Assembly (NCBI RefSeq): GCF_003369795.1
Contig: NZ_CP026730.1
Location: forward strand, 7,617,001-7,681,000
Direction of reading: 5' to 3'
DNA length: 64,000 bases
Origin: Streptomyces sp. CB09001
Lineage (GTDB): Bacteria; Actinomycetota; Actinomycetes; Streptomycetales; Streptomycetaceae
The position numbers were made by a program, and so were the translations under genes. The notes under the pieces were generated by a model. It did no database searches, was not told the DNA's origin, and was given only the letters and a program-made list of their open reading frames with translations. Below, in pieces: positions 50,962-58,261 of this stretch. How positions within the stretch are numbered: position 1 is the stretch's first letter; the number at the start of each line of letters is the position of its first letter.

Positions 50962-51779
50962 CCGGCGGTGCACCGGAGTGCGCGGCGCTGGCCGAAGGGC
51001 TGCGTGCGGTCAGGGCGCGTACCGGGCTCAGCCTTGTGGCGCTGGCCGAGCGCACGGCGTACAGCAAGTCGTCCTGGGAGCGCTATCTCAACGGGAAGAA
51101 GCCGGTGCCCCGCCAGGCCGTCGAGGCGCTGTGCGCCACGGCCGGAGAACCTTCCGGGCGGCTCCTCGCCCTGTGGGAGCTGGCGGACGCCGAATGGAGC
51201 GGGCGCGCCCGCCTCTCCCGCCCTGCCCCACAGCGCCCCTCCGTCACCGTGCCGACGGACGCCGAGGAGGGGGCTGTCCCGCGACGGGCTCGGCGCGGGC
51301 GTTGGCCGGCCGTCGTCGCTGGCGCCGCGGCAGCCCTGGCCGCCGTGACGGCGTTGCTGGCCGTCACGGATTCCGACGCCGGAGAACCGACGGGCCTGAC
51401 GGCGTCCCCCGCGCTCGACCCCCCACCCGCCTGCCACGGGACGACGTGCGACGGCATGGATCCCGGCCGGTCGTTCTGTGGGCTGCCCGGCCGGGCCGAC
51501 GCACTGGGACCAGTGCACCGCACCCGTACCGGTACGGGAGTGGAAATCCGGTACAGCAGCGTGTGCGCCGCTGCCTGGGGCAGAATCTGGCATGCGAAGG
51601 TCGGCGACGCCCTTGAGCTGTCGGCCGTCGGCGTCCGGCCGCGCAGAGTCGTCATCGACAGCCCCGCGGACACCGGCGTCTACCGCTTCACCGCGATGAT
51701 CGGCGCCCCGGACCGGGCCGGCCTGCGGCTGTGCTTCACCGCGGCCGGTGAGACCGATCCGGAGTGCTTCCATGCCTGA
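50958..51779 (+). CDS. XRE helix-turn-helix protein with membrane segment and DUF2690-like domain
   Basis: The 273-residue protein has an XRE domain very like its neighbour's (A-V-R-A-R-T-G-L-S-L-V-A-L-A, then S-S-W-E-R-Y-L-N-G-K-K), a membrane segment near 117-137, and an outside domain beginning C-H-G-T-T-C-D-G-M-D-P, followed by V-E-I-R-Y-S-S-V-C-A-A-A-W-G-R-I, the DUF2690 pattern. Its ATG overlaps the stop of the upstream gene, so the two are made together. The repeated plan with different outer domains suggests duplication and domain swapping. Confidence 0.8.
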   Translation: MTGGAPECAALAEGLRAVRARTGLSLVALAERTAYSKSSWERYLNGKKPVPRQAVEALCATAGEPSGRLLALWELADAEWSGRARLSRPAPQRPSVTVPTDAEEGAVPRRARRGRWPAVVAGAAAALAAVTALLAVTDSDAGEPTGLTASPALDPPPACHGTTCDGMDPGRSFCGLPGRADALGPVHRTRTGTGVEIRYSSVCAAAWGRIWHAKVGDALELSAVGVRPRRVVIDSPADTGVYRFTAMIGAPDRAGLRLCFTAAGETDPECFHA

Positions 51780-51897
51780 CGGTCCGGCACACGACGAAGG
51801 ACCACGCCGACTCGAAGTACCGCCCCGTACCGGCGTCACGCGCGCCCGCGGCGCCCGCCGAGTCCGCCCGCCTCCTCGAGCAGCACGACCTCGACCA

Positions 51898-52020
51898 CAC
51901 TTCCGGTCGGAGCTGTACGCATATCCGACCGCGCGGGGCGACGCGCTGCTCGAGTTGTGCGACGCGCTGCTGGGCACGGACGGTCCGGTGCGGACGCTGG
52001 TTGACCTCGCGCTCGGAACC
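51898..52020 (+). pseudogene. IS701-like transposase N-terminal remnant (copy 2)
   Basis: H-F-R-S-E-L-Y-A-Y-P-T-A-R-G-D-A-L-L-E-L-C-D-A-L-L matches the same conserved transposase start as the remnant at 46289, then L-V-D-L-A-L-G in place of L-V-x-L-S-L-V. No start codon or catalytic domain. The upstream part of this gap (51780-51897) has no gene. Confidence 0.55.
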
Positions 52021-52072
52021 CAAGAGTCGTCACAAGGAAGACCGGTCCCGCGACGGAGGAGACCCCCGCTTC

Positions 52073-52747
52073 TCACGCCCGTCGGGACCACCCACGGACC
52101 GCCCGACCGCGTCCTGACGCCTCGCCACTCCACACCGCAGTGCCGTCGGCCCGCACGTGCAGCGTCGGAGAGTGCTCGCGATACCCCCACTGTGCCGCGC
52201 CGTCCGGCACCACCCAGCCGCGGGCCTGGAAGGCCTGCATCGGCGTCAGCGAGACGGTGCACGCCTCCAGCGGACTCGTTCTGGTTTCCTTGGCGGGCAG
52301 GGTGACCCTGCCCGGCCTTCCCCGCGGGCCGGGGCAGGTCTGCTCCACCTCACTCTGGATGTAGGCGAGATTCACCTCCACCGTGACGGGCCTGCCCGAG
52401 GTGTTGGTGAGCTGCACCAGGAGGGATGCCGTCCCGTCCTCGGTGACCAGCGTGCACGGCGTCCACAGCACGGCGCCCGCGCTGCGCACCTTTCCGCACT
52501 GGTGGTTTCCCTTGACACCGCCGGACTCGTTCGAGCCCACGGGATCAGGGTTCGCCACCTCCGCCCCCTGCCCACTCGGTGCCGCCGGCCCGTCCAGGGA
52601 CGTTCCGGCCGTGGACGACTCCGGCTTCCCGCTGCCCAGCCACCCGAACAGCGCGACAGCCACCGCCACCCCTACGGCTGCGCCTGCTCCCGCAGTCCGT
52701 GGAAGGGGCCGATTCGCGAAGTACGGACGCATTGTCGGAATGGGCAT
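52073..52747 (-). CDS. Hypothetical membrane-anchored protein
   Basis: The 224-residue protein has a membrane segment near residues 18-40 (G-A-G-A-A-V-G-V-A-V-A-V-A-L-F-G-W), then a Gly/Ser/Pro linker and an outer domain with four cysteines (N-H-Q-C-G-K, W-T-P-C-T, Q-T-C-P-G, E-A-C-T-V) and an Ig-like or beta-sandwich pattern. Family not recognised. Start ATG 52747 or 52732. It lies convergent to the XRE gene pair and may be a partner surface protein. Confidence 0.6.
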   Translation of the reverse strand: MPIPTMRPYFANRPLPRTAGAGAAVGVAVAVALFGWLGSGKPESSTAGTSLDGPAAPSGQGAEVANPDPVGSNESGGVKGNHQCGKVRSAGAVLWTPCTLVTEDGTASLLVQLTNTSGRPVTVEVNLAYIQSEVEQTCPGPRGRPGRVTLPAKETRTSPLEACTVSLTPMQAFQARGWVVPDGAAQWGYREHSPTLHVRADGTAVWSGEASGRGRAVRGWSRRA

Positions 52748-52954
52748 CCTGAAGGGTGCCTCCACCGCTGCCGGGACGGCGTTGTTCACCGCCGTGATCG
52801 TTTGGTGGCAGAGCCGATGACGATGTGCGACCAAGCAGGGAAGTGCCGGCCGTGCGGCGTGCGGCGACGGAGAGGGCCGGCTGCCAGTCGGCGGCCGGCC
52901 CCTTCTCGCCGAACGTGCTCATTGTGTCGTTGGGTTGCGGCACCATCGTGCACC

Positions 52955-53140
52955 ATGGACGAATTCAGGGCTGCGTTGGCCGGAGCGGCGATCGGCGGGG
53001 GATTCACCTTTGCGAGAGCGCTTGCAAGCCCGTAGCGCCCGGGCACAAGCCGACCCCTCTCGCGCGGCAGCCAGGCATCAGGCGGACGTCGCTCACATGC
53101 AGTGGGTACGAAGCGGCAGAGGAGGAGCGGGCCGAGCTGG
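52955..53140 (+). pseudogene. Remnant of a small membrane-anchored hypothetical protein
   Basis: ATG 52955 opens a 26-codon frame M-D-E-F-R-A-A-L-A-G-A-A-I-G-G-G-F-T, like the start of Streptomyces proteins with one membrane segment, then stops. A related stretch H-Q-A-D-V-A-H-M-Q-W-V-R follows in another frame near 53085. It looks like a broken gene. The rest of 52748-53256 shows no gene. Confidence 0.3.
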
Positions 53141-53256
53141 GGTGCGGCGTCGTCGGTCTCCACAGCCACCTGCCGCGATCGGGCAACCGGCCCTGAACCC
53201 GCTACTTACGGGTAGCCGCACCGGAGGCGCTGGGTAGTCAAGGCCAGACGGGCGCC

Positions 53257-53895
53257 TCAACCAGAGGTCGGCGAGCCTTGACGGCCTGCTGTGGTGGTCG
53301 CCGCTGTACGCGGTCTCGAGGCCAGAGCTGTGCGCAGCGCTGGGGTGAGGATGTGGCGGGTCTCGGACGGGGTGAGGGCGGCCGGCGTGGGGAGGGGGTT
53401 GAGGTAGCGGGTGTAGATGAGACCGCCGAGGATCGTCACCACGGCTGTGGCGCGGGCGGTCGCGTCCCGACCGCCCAGGAATTCAACAAGTCGGGCCAGC
53501 AGCTCGCGTTCCAGGTATTCGCGGATCACCTCGGCGGCCTCGTCGCCCTGGGCGGTGAGCTGGAGGAAGTCGGCGTCCTCCCACAGGCCCGTCACCGCGT
53601 CGATCAGGCGGTCGGGGAGGGTGGCCGGGTCGCCGCCGAGGACGTCGTCCACCACCAGCGCATTGGCGCACTGGAATTGCATCACGTCCGCGAAAAGGCC
53701 CTTCTTCGAGTCGAAGTGGTAGGCGATCAGCGCCGGGTCGACGCCGGCGGCCGCGGCCACCGCGCGCACCGTGGTGCGCCGGTATCCGCGCTCCAGGAAC
53801 AGGGCACGGGCCGCCGAGACGATCGACTCGCGGATCGGCGGATTGCCGCGGGGGCGGCCTCGAGTGCGGGCGGGGGCAGGGGCGGCGTTATTCAT
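53257..53895 (-). CDS. TetR-family repressor
   Basis: The 212-residue protein has an N-terminal basic tail (G-R-P-R-G-N-P-P-I), the TetR helix-turn-helix (A-A-R-A-L-F-L-E-R-G-Y-R-R-T-T-V-R-A-V-A-A-A-A-G-V-D-P-A-L-I-A-Y-H-F) and a helical C-terminal domain. It is divergent from the NAD(P)-binding oxidoreductase/PPOX/dehalogenase operon. The 76-bp gap contains TTCCGGAA (53938-53945), a possible operator core. Confidence 0.85.
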   Translation of the reverse strand: MNNAAPAPARTRGRPRGNPPIRESIVSAARALFLERGYRRTTVRAVAAAAGVDPALIAYHFDSKKGLFADVMQFQCANALVVDDVLGGDPATLPDRLIDAVTGLWEDADFLQLTAQGDEAAEVIREYLERELLARLVEFLGGRDATARATAVVTILGGLIYTRYLNPLPTPAALTPSETRHILTPALRTALASRPRTAATTTAGRQGSPTSG

Positions 53896-53971
53896 CAGCG
53901 TTGAGCCTGCGTTTCGTGATCGGCACAGTCAAGGGCGTTCCGGAAACCACACGAAGGGATGCCCCGACACC

Positions 53972-54667
53972 ATGCGTATCGCAGTCTTCGGCGCCAACGG
54001 ACCAACCGGGCGCCACCTCACCGACCAGGCCCTCGCCGCCGGCCACGAGGTCGTCGCGGTGACGCGCCGCCCCGGCTCCCTCCCCTCCGAGCGGCCCGGC
54101 CTCGCCGTGGCCGTCGCCGATGCCACCGATCCGGCGGCCGTTGATGCCGCGATCGCCGGGACGGACGCCGTCCTGTCCGCGCTGGGCGCGCGCTTCAGCA
54201 AGGAGACCATCACCACGTACTCGGCGAGCGCCACGGCCATCACCGGGGCCATGACCCGCCACGGCATCGAGCGGCTCCTCACCATCAGCTCCAGCATCGC
54301 CGACCCGAACTGGCGCCCCGCCGGCGCGCACTTCTTCAACCACGTGCTCGACCCGCTGGTGAACCGACGCCTTGGCCGCACCCTCCACGAGGACATGCGC
54401 CGCATGGAGGCCGTGATCCGTCAGACGGACCTCGATTGGACCCTCGTCCGGCCCTCGGGCCTCTTCGAGCACCCCGTCGTCACGGACTACCACGCCGCCG
54501 AGACCAGCGCTGATGGCGTCTTCACCGCCCGGGCCGACCTCGCCGCGAGCATGCTGCGCGAGCTGGAGGAACGGCGGTACGTCCGTACGGCCATGGGCGT
54601 CATCACCACGGCTGTGAAGCCGAACATCGCCAAGCTGATCTGGCACGAGGGCGTGAAGAAGAAGTGA
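53972..54667 (+). CDS. NAD(P)-binding oxidoreductase (NmrA/atypical SDR)
   Basis: The 231-residue protein starts M-R-I-A-V-F-G-A-N-G-P-T-G-R-H-L, the GxxGxxG dinucleotide site of atypical SDR proteins, and continues with A-D-A-T-D-P-A-A-V-D, I-T-T-Y-S-A-S-A and a late D-L-D-W-T-L-V-R-P-S-G-L-F. It could be a reductase or a redox-sensing NmrA-like protein. First gene of a three-gene operon; its stop overlaps the PPOX start (GTGA). Confidence 0.8.
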   Translation: MRIAVFGANGPTGRHLTDQALAAGHEVVAVTRRPGSLPSERPGLAVAVADATDPAAVDAAIAGTDAVLSALGARFSKETITTYSASATAITGAMTRHGIERLLTISSSIADPNWRPAGAHFFNHVLDPLVNRRLGRTLHEDMRRMEAVIRQTDLDWTLVRPSGLFEHPVVTDYHAAETSADGVFTARADLAASMLRELEERRYVRTAMGVITTAVKPNIAKLIWHEGVKKK

Positions 54668-55068
54668 GCCGGGCGACCGCCGAACTCCCGGCAGCCACAC
54701 GGGCATTCCTCACGAGCCCCCGCACAGCAGCCTTCACCACCCTCCGCCCCGACGGCACCCCGCACGTCACCCCGGTCCGCTTCTCCTTCGACGCGGACAC
54801 CGGCCTGGTCCGGGTGACCACTCGGGCGGGAGCCCGCAAGGCCTGGAACGTGGTGGCAGGCGGATCGGCGGCCCGTGTCGCGCTCTGCCAGGCAGACGGC
54901 TTCCGCTGGGTCACCCTCGAAGGCCGGGCCGCCGTCACCGACGATCCCGCGCGCCTGGCCGAGGCGGTCCGCCGCTACACCAACCGCTACCGCGCGGCCC
55001 CGCCCGCCCCGCCGGACCTGGTCGTCATCGAGATCGCCGTCGACCGAGTCCTGAGCCTCAATCTCTGA
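54664..55068 (+). CDS. PPOX-class F420-dependent oxidoreductase
   Basis: The 134-residue protein has the pyridoxamine-phosphate-oxidase-like split barrel: A-F-T-T-L-R-P-D-G-T-P-H-V-T-P-V-R-F near residue 25, T-T-R-A-G-A-R-K-A-W-N-V, then A-L-C-Q-A-D-G-F-R-W-V-T-L-E-G-R-A. The pattern fits the actinobacterial TIGR03618-type F420 reductases. GTG 54664 overlaps the stop of the preceding gene, so translation is coupled. Confidence 0.8.
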   Translation: MSRATAELPAATRAFLTSPRTAAFTTLRPDGTPHVTPVRFSFDADTGLVRVTTRAGARKAWNVVAGGSAARVALCQADGFRWVTLEGRAAVTDDPARLAEAVRRYTNRYRAAPPAPPDLVVIEIAVDRVLSLNL

Positions 55069-55103
55069 TGAATCCCCCGCACTGAAAGCGAAGTGACCCC
55101 GCG

Positions 55104-55976
55104 ATGCCCACCCTCCCCGTCCTCGACTCCACCCTCCACTACCGCGAGACCGGCGATCCCGACGGGCTGCCGTTTGTCTTCCTCCACGGCAACCCCACCT
55201 CCTCCCACCTGTGGCGGAACGTTCTGCCGGTCGTGGCTGCTTCCGGCCGCCGCCTTCTGGCCCCCGACCTCATCGGCATGGGCGACTCGGGCAAGCCCGA
55301 CATCGCCTACTCCTTCGACGACCACGCCCGCTACCTCGACGCCTGGTTCGACGCCCTGGGCCTTACCGAGGCCGTCCTCGTCGGCCACGACTGGGGTGGC
55401 GCGCTCGCCTTCGACAGAGCCGCCCGTTTCCCGGGCCGCGTCCGCGGTCTCGCCTTCACCGAGGCGATCGTCAAGCCGCTGGTCGGCGACGAGTTCCCAG
55501 CCGCAGGGCGGGAGTTGTTCACCCTCCTGCGCACCTCCGGAGTGGGCGAGGAGATGATCTTGGAGAAGTCGCTGTTCATCGAGGGACTCCCGGACACGCT
55601 CGCCACCCCGCTCGACCCTGCCGACCTGGAGGTCTACCGTCGCCCCTTCCCCACCCCGCGCAGCCGCCGCCCGGTGCTGGCGTGGACGCGCATGATGCCA
55701 CTGGACGCCGAGCCCGCCGACGTAGTGGCCCGCGTCGAGCACTACGACGCCTGGCTGGCAGTCAGCCCCGAAGTCCCCAAGCTGCTCGCGGCGTTCGAGC
55801 CGGGTCCGGGTGCGATGACCGACGAAGGTGCCGTGGCCTGGTGCGAGGAGCACATCGCGGGCCTGGAAGTCACCCGTCACGGCCCGGCCGGCCACCACTC
55901 CCCGGAGGACCGCCCCGAGGAGCTGGCCGCGTCGATCAACGCCTGGGCCGACCGCCACGGGCTGGCACGTCAGTAG
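55104..55976 (+). CDS. Haloalkane dehalogenase-like alpha/beta hydrolase
   Basis: The 290-residue protein closely follows the LinB/DhaA pattern: H-G-N-P-T-S-S-H-L-W-R-N with the halide-binding Asn, D-L-I-G-M-G-D-S-G-K-P, nucleophile Asp in V-G-H-D-W-G-G-A-L next to the second halide-binding Trp, a Glu in F-T-E-A-I-V-K-P-L at the HLD-II catalytic acid position, and a late G-H-H-S-P-E-D with catalytic His. It should cleave carbon-halogen bonds. Third gene of the TetR-controlled operon, 35 bp after the PPOX gene. Confidence 0.85.
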   Translation: MPTLPVLDSTLHYRETGDPDGLPFVFLHGNPTSSHLWRNVLPVVAASGRRLLAPDLIGMGDSGKPDIAYSFDDHARYLDAWFDALGLTEAVLVGHDWGGALAFDRAARFPGRVRGLAFTEAIVKPLVGDEFPAAGRELFTLLRTSGVGEEMILEKSLFIEGLPDTLATPLDPADLEVYRRPFPTPRSRRPVLAWTRMMPLDAEPADVVARVEHYDAWLAVSPEVPKLLAAFEPGPGAMTDEGAVAWCEEHIAGLEVTRHGPAGHHSPEDRPEELAASINAWADRHGLARQ

Positions 55977-56418
55977 GTGTCCTCGACAACGGCTGTGCCG
56001 ACCGCCCCCGGGGGGTCGGCTGAGCTGTCACCGACTGGTGTATGCGCCGTGATCGCCGTCACCATCGAACGCCACCGAGAACGGGAACCCTCGGATGTCG
56101 GCGCCCGGCCACCGCCCCTTTGACCCGTATCTCGGCGATACTCCTACTTGCCGATCCTCCTGCCGTACGCCGACTCCGGCCCGCTCACGCTGCGCTCCGG
56201 GGGTGAGGTGTGCGGTGACGCCGGTGCGTTCCTCCTGGAGGACATCAGCAGCGCGGCGGTGGCCACCGACAGCGCATCCTCGACACGTTCGCCGTCTGGA
56301 CCGACGACCCCGGCCCCCTCCACCTCGCCACCCTCACCCCCAGCGAGATACCTTGAGCACCGTCCCGTACTTCCCCGACGCCCTCGACACCGCCCCCGGC
56401 CAGTGACCCGAAACCCCC

Positions 56419-56631
56419 TGCAAGGAGCGACCCGCCCTCTTCGTGGACAGCAGCCGCACCACCCCGTTGAAGGAGTAGACCGAGAAGGCCAGGGCGTACT
56501 GCGCACGCTGCCCGGTCCGGGAAGCGTGCGCGGATTACGTCATCGCCAACGATTTCCGGGACTGCATCTGGGGCGGCCTCACCGTCGACGAACGCGACCG
56601 GCTGGCCAGAGAGCAGACAGATTTGGCCTGA
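56419..56631 (+). pseudogene. WhiB-like regulator, broken by an amber codon
   Basis: One frame reads C-K-E-R-P-A-L-F-V-D, then TAG at 56476-56478, then A-Y-C-A-R-C-P-V-R-E-A-C-A-D-Y and W-G-G-L-T-V-D-E-R-D-R-L. The four cysteines (C-Xn-C-x-x-C-x5-C) and the G-G/W-G-G turn are those of WhiB iron-sulphur proteins. A nonsense codon between the first cysteine and the CxxC motif, and no clear start, make it non-functional. The gap 55977-56418 shows no gene. Confidence 0.65.
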
Positions 56632-56793
56632 TGCGACGGGCTACGCGCCACGTTCACGCCCGGCTGGTGAAGTGCCTCGGCCACGACCTCATCACCGTGT
56701 GGCCATGCAGAGCGGCCAGGATCGCTACAGCCGCGATACGGATGCCATTCCACGTGGCGCCAACAACGGTTCCTTGCGAGAGGCTTCGGCGCT

Positions 56794-57663
56794 AAGACCG
56801 TGTCCTACGTGGTGAGGCGGATGAGTCGTTTGTAGCAGCACAGGGCGGCGGCAAGGCCGAGAAAGGCCAGGTAGTTGCGGGGATCGCGTTCGTAGCGGGG
56901 GCTGAAGCGGCGGTAGCCGGACAGCCAGGACATCGTCCGTTCGATGACCCACCTGCGGCGCCGTAATCGCTCGCTGGACTCGATGCCTTTGCGGGCGATG
57001 CGGCACGCCGATGCGCTTCCCGCGGAGCCATCTGCGCAGGTCGGCCCGGTCGTAGGCTTTGTCGGCGTGCAGGCGCTGGGGTTTGAAGTAGCGGCCGCGG
57101 TGGGGGTCGTGTCTCGTTTGGTGACTCTCCACCATCGGCTTCAGCCCTTCGCTGTCGTGGGTGTTGCCGGCGGAGACGCCGACGAGGAGGGGCAGTCCGT
57201 TCGCGTCCGACAGGATGTGCATCTTGGAACCCGGCTTGCCCCGGTCCACGGGGCTCGGACCTGTGTGTTCGCCCCTTTTTTCGCCCTGACGTGGGCGGTG
57301 TCGAGGACGACGCGGGTGACGTCGATGAGGCCGACGTCGTCGAGCCGGTGCAGCATGGCCTCGTGCAGGCGGCCCCAGACACCGGCTCTCGACCAGATCA
57401 GGAACCGCCGGTGGGCGGTCGACTTCGATATCCCGAAGCAGGGTGGCAACGCCCGCCAGGCGCAGCCGGACACCAGGACGTAGATGATGGCGGCGAACAG
57501 CGTCTCATCATGGGTGTCTTGCGTTCCGCCGCCCTGCGGCCGCACCTTCGACGGTGGGATCAGCGGCTTCGCGATCTCCCACAACCCGTCCGGAACAATC
57601 CAACTCCACGTACCCCGCCCCATGCCGAACTCAACGACGCCTCACCACGTAGGACACGGTCTT
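56794..57663 (-). mobile_element. IS5-family insertion sequence with perfect 26-bp terminal repeats
   Basis: IRL 56794-56819 begins AAGACCGTGTCCTACGTGGT; IRR 57638-57663 is its exact inverted complement over 26 bp. The element is 870 bp, right for IS5 (IS427/IS1031-like) members, and holds one transposase on the minus strand whose TAG stop lies inside IRL. No target-site duplication could be recognised at its edges. It is the only element in the window with intact ends. Confidence 0.85.
56805..57623 (-). pseudogene. Transposase of the IS5-type element, two frameshifts
   Basis: ATG 57623 opens M-G-R-G-T-W-S-W-I-V-P-D-G-L-W-E-I, then V-L-D-T-A-H-V-R-A-K-K-G. At an A6-G4 run (about 57266-57276) the frame must move by -1 to give G-E-H-T-G-P-S-P-V-D-R-G-K-P-G-S-K. 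Near 57005 a further base returns it to the first frame, ending L-I-R-L-T-T-stop at 56805. Total length (273 codons) is in frame, so the two indels cancel. The first could be programmed slippage at the homopolymer, as in some IS5 elements; the second looks like damage. Confidence 0.7.
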
Positions 57664-57769
57664 CGGGAACAGCGGTACAGCGGTTATCGGTGAGATTCTT
57701 TGGTAGCTGTGCTGCGACCGGGAAAACCGCAGGTCATGTTGAGTGAACCCACCGGAACAGCGGCCGAAG

Positions 57770-57850
57770 CGGGGGCAGTGGACCGGGACGCGTACGTGAT
57801 GTGCGTTCTGGAGCAGCTGCAGGCTCCCGGCGCGCGAAGGGGTCAAGGAG
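57770..57850 (+). pseudogene. Tn3-family transposase fragment
   Basis: V-D-R-D-A-Y-V-M-C-V-L-E-Q-L-Q is very like the V-D-R-D-A-Y-V-x-C-V-L-E-Q-L-H stretch of Tn3-type TnpA proteins of actinobacteria. Only about 27 residues are preserved. It lies just outside the right end of the IS5-type element. Confidence 0.4.
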
Positions 57851-57891
57851 GAGGGTGGCAGGTGACGTGGCCACGTCGATAGGGTAACGGG

Positions 57892-58254
57892 ATGGGACTC
57901 TTCAAGCGGAGCAAGGCGACGTCCGGCCTGCTGCTCGTGTCCGACAGGGGCATCCAGCAGGTAAAGACTGCGTCGTACGGGATGGATCTCGTGCAGGAGG
58001 TCGCTCGTCTTCTCGGTTCGGAGCACATCCGCTCCACCAAGCTCGGGGAAGAGCTCACCCTCTGGTACGCCGAGGACGGCCCGGGTCGGGCGCGCTCCGG
58101 CCAGCCCAACCCCGTGGCCAGCCGGCTCGCGGCAGATCACGGCGCGGAGCCCGTCACCGGCCCCGCCGTCATCACCGGTCCGCTGCTGTACGGCAGCCCG
58201 TACCCGCTGGGCGCCGAGGAGATCACGCAGGTCTCGGGGCGTCTGCACGGATAG
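57892..58254 (+). CDS. Hypothetical protein
   Basis: The 120-residue soluble protein was not recognised. It starts M-G-L-F-K-R-S-K-A-T, with a basic head and an alpha/beta-like body (L-L-L-V-S-D-R-G-I-Q-Q-V, I-R-S-T-K-L-G-E-E-L-T-L-W-Y). No signal or membrane segment. It is convergent with the 593-residue protein gene, 7 bp apart. Confidence 0.55.
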   Translation: MGLFKRSKATSGLLLVSDRGIQQVKTASYGMDLVQEVARLLGSEHIRSTKLGEELTLWYAEDGPGRARSGQPNPVASRLAADHGAEPVTGPAVITGPLLYGSPYPLGAEEITQVSGRLHG

Positions 58255-58261
58255 CCGCGGC

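Noticed and set aside
56794..57663. Target-site duplication for the IS5-type element
   Set aside because: Bases outside the two ends (left GCT, right CGGG) do not match each other.
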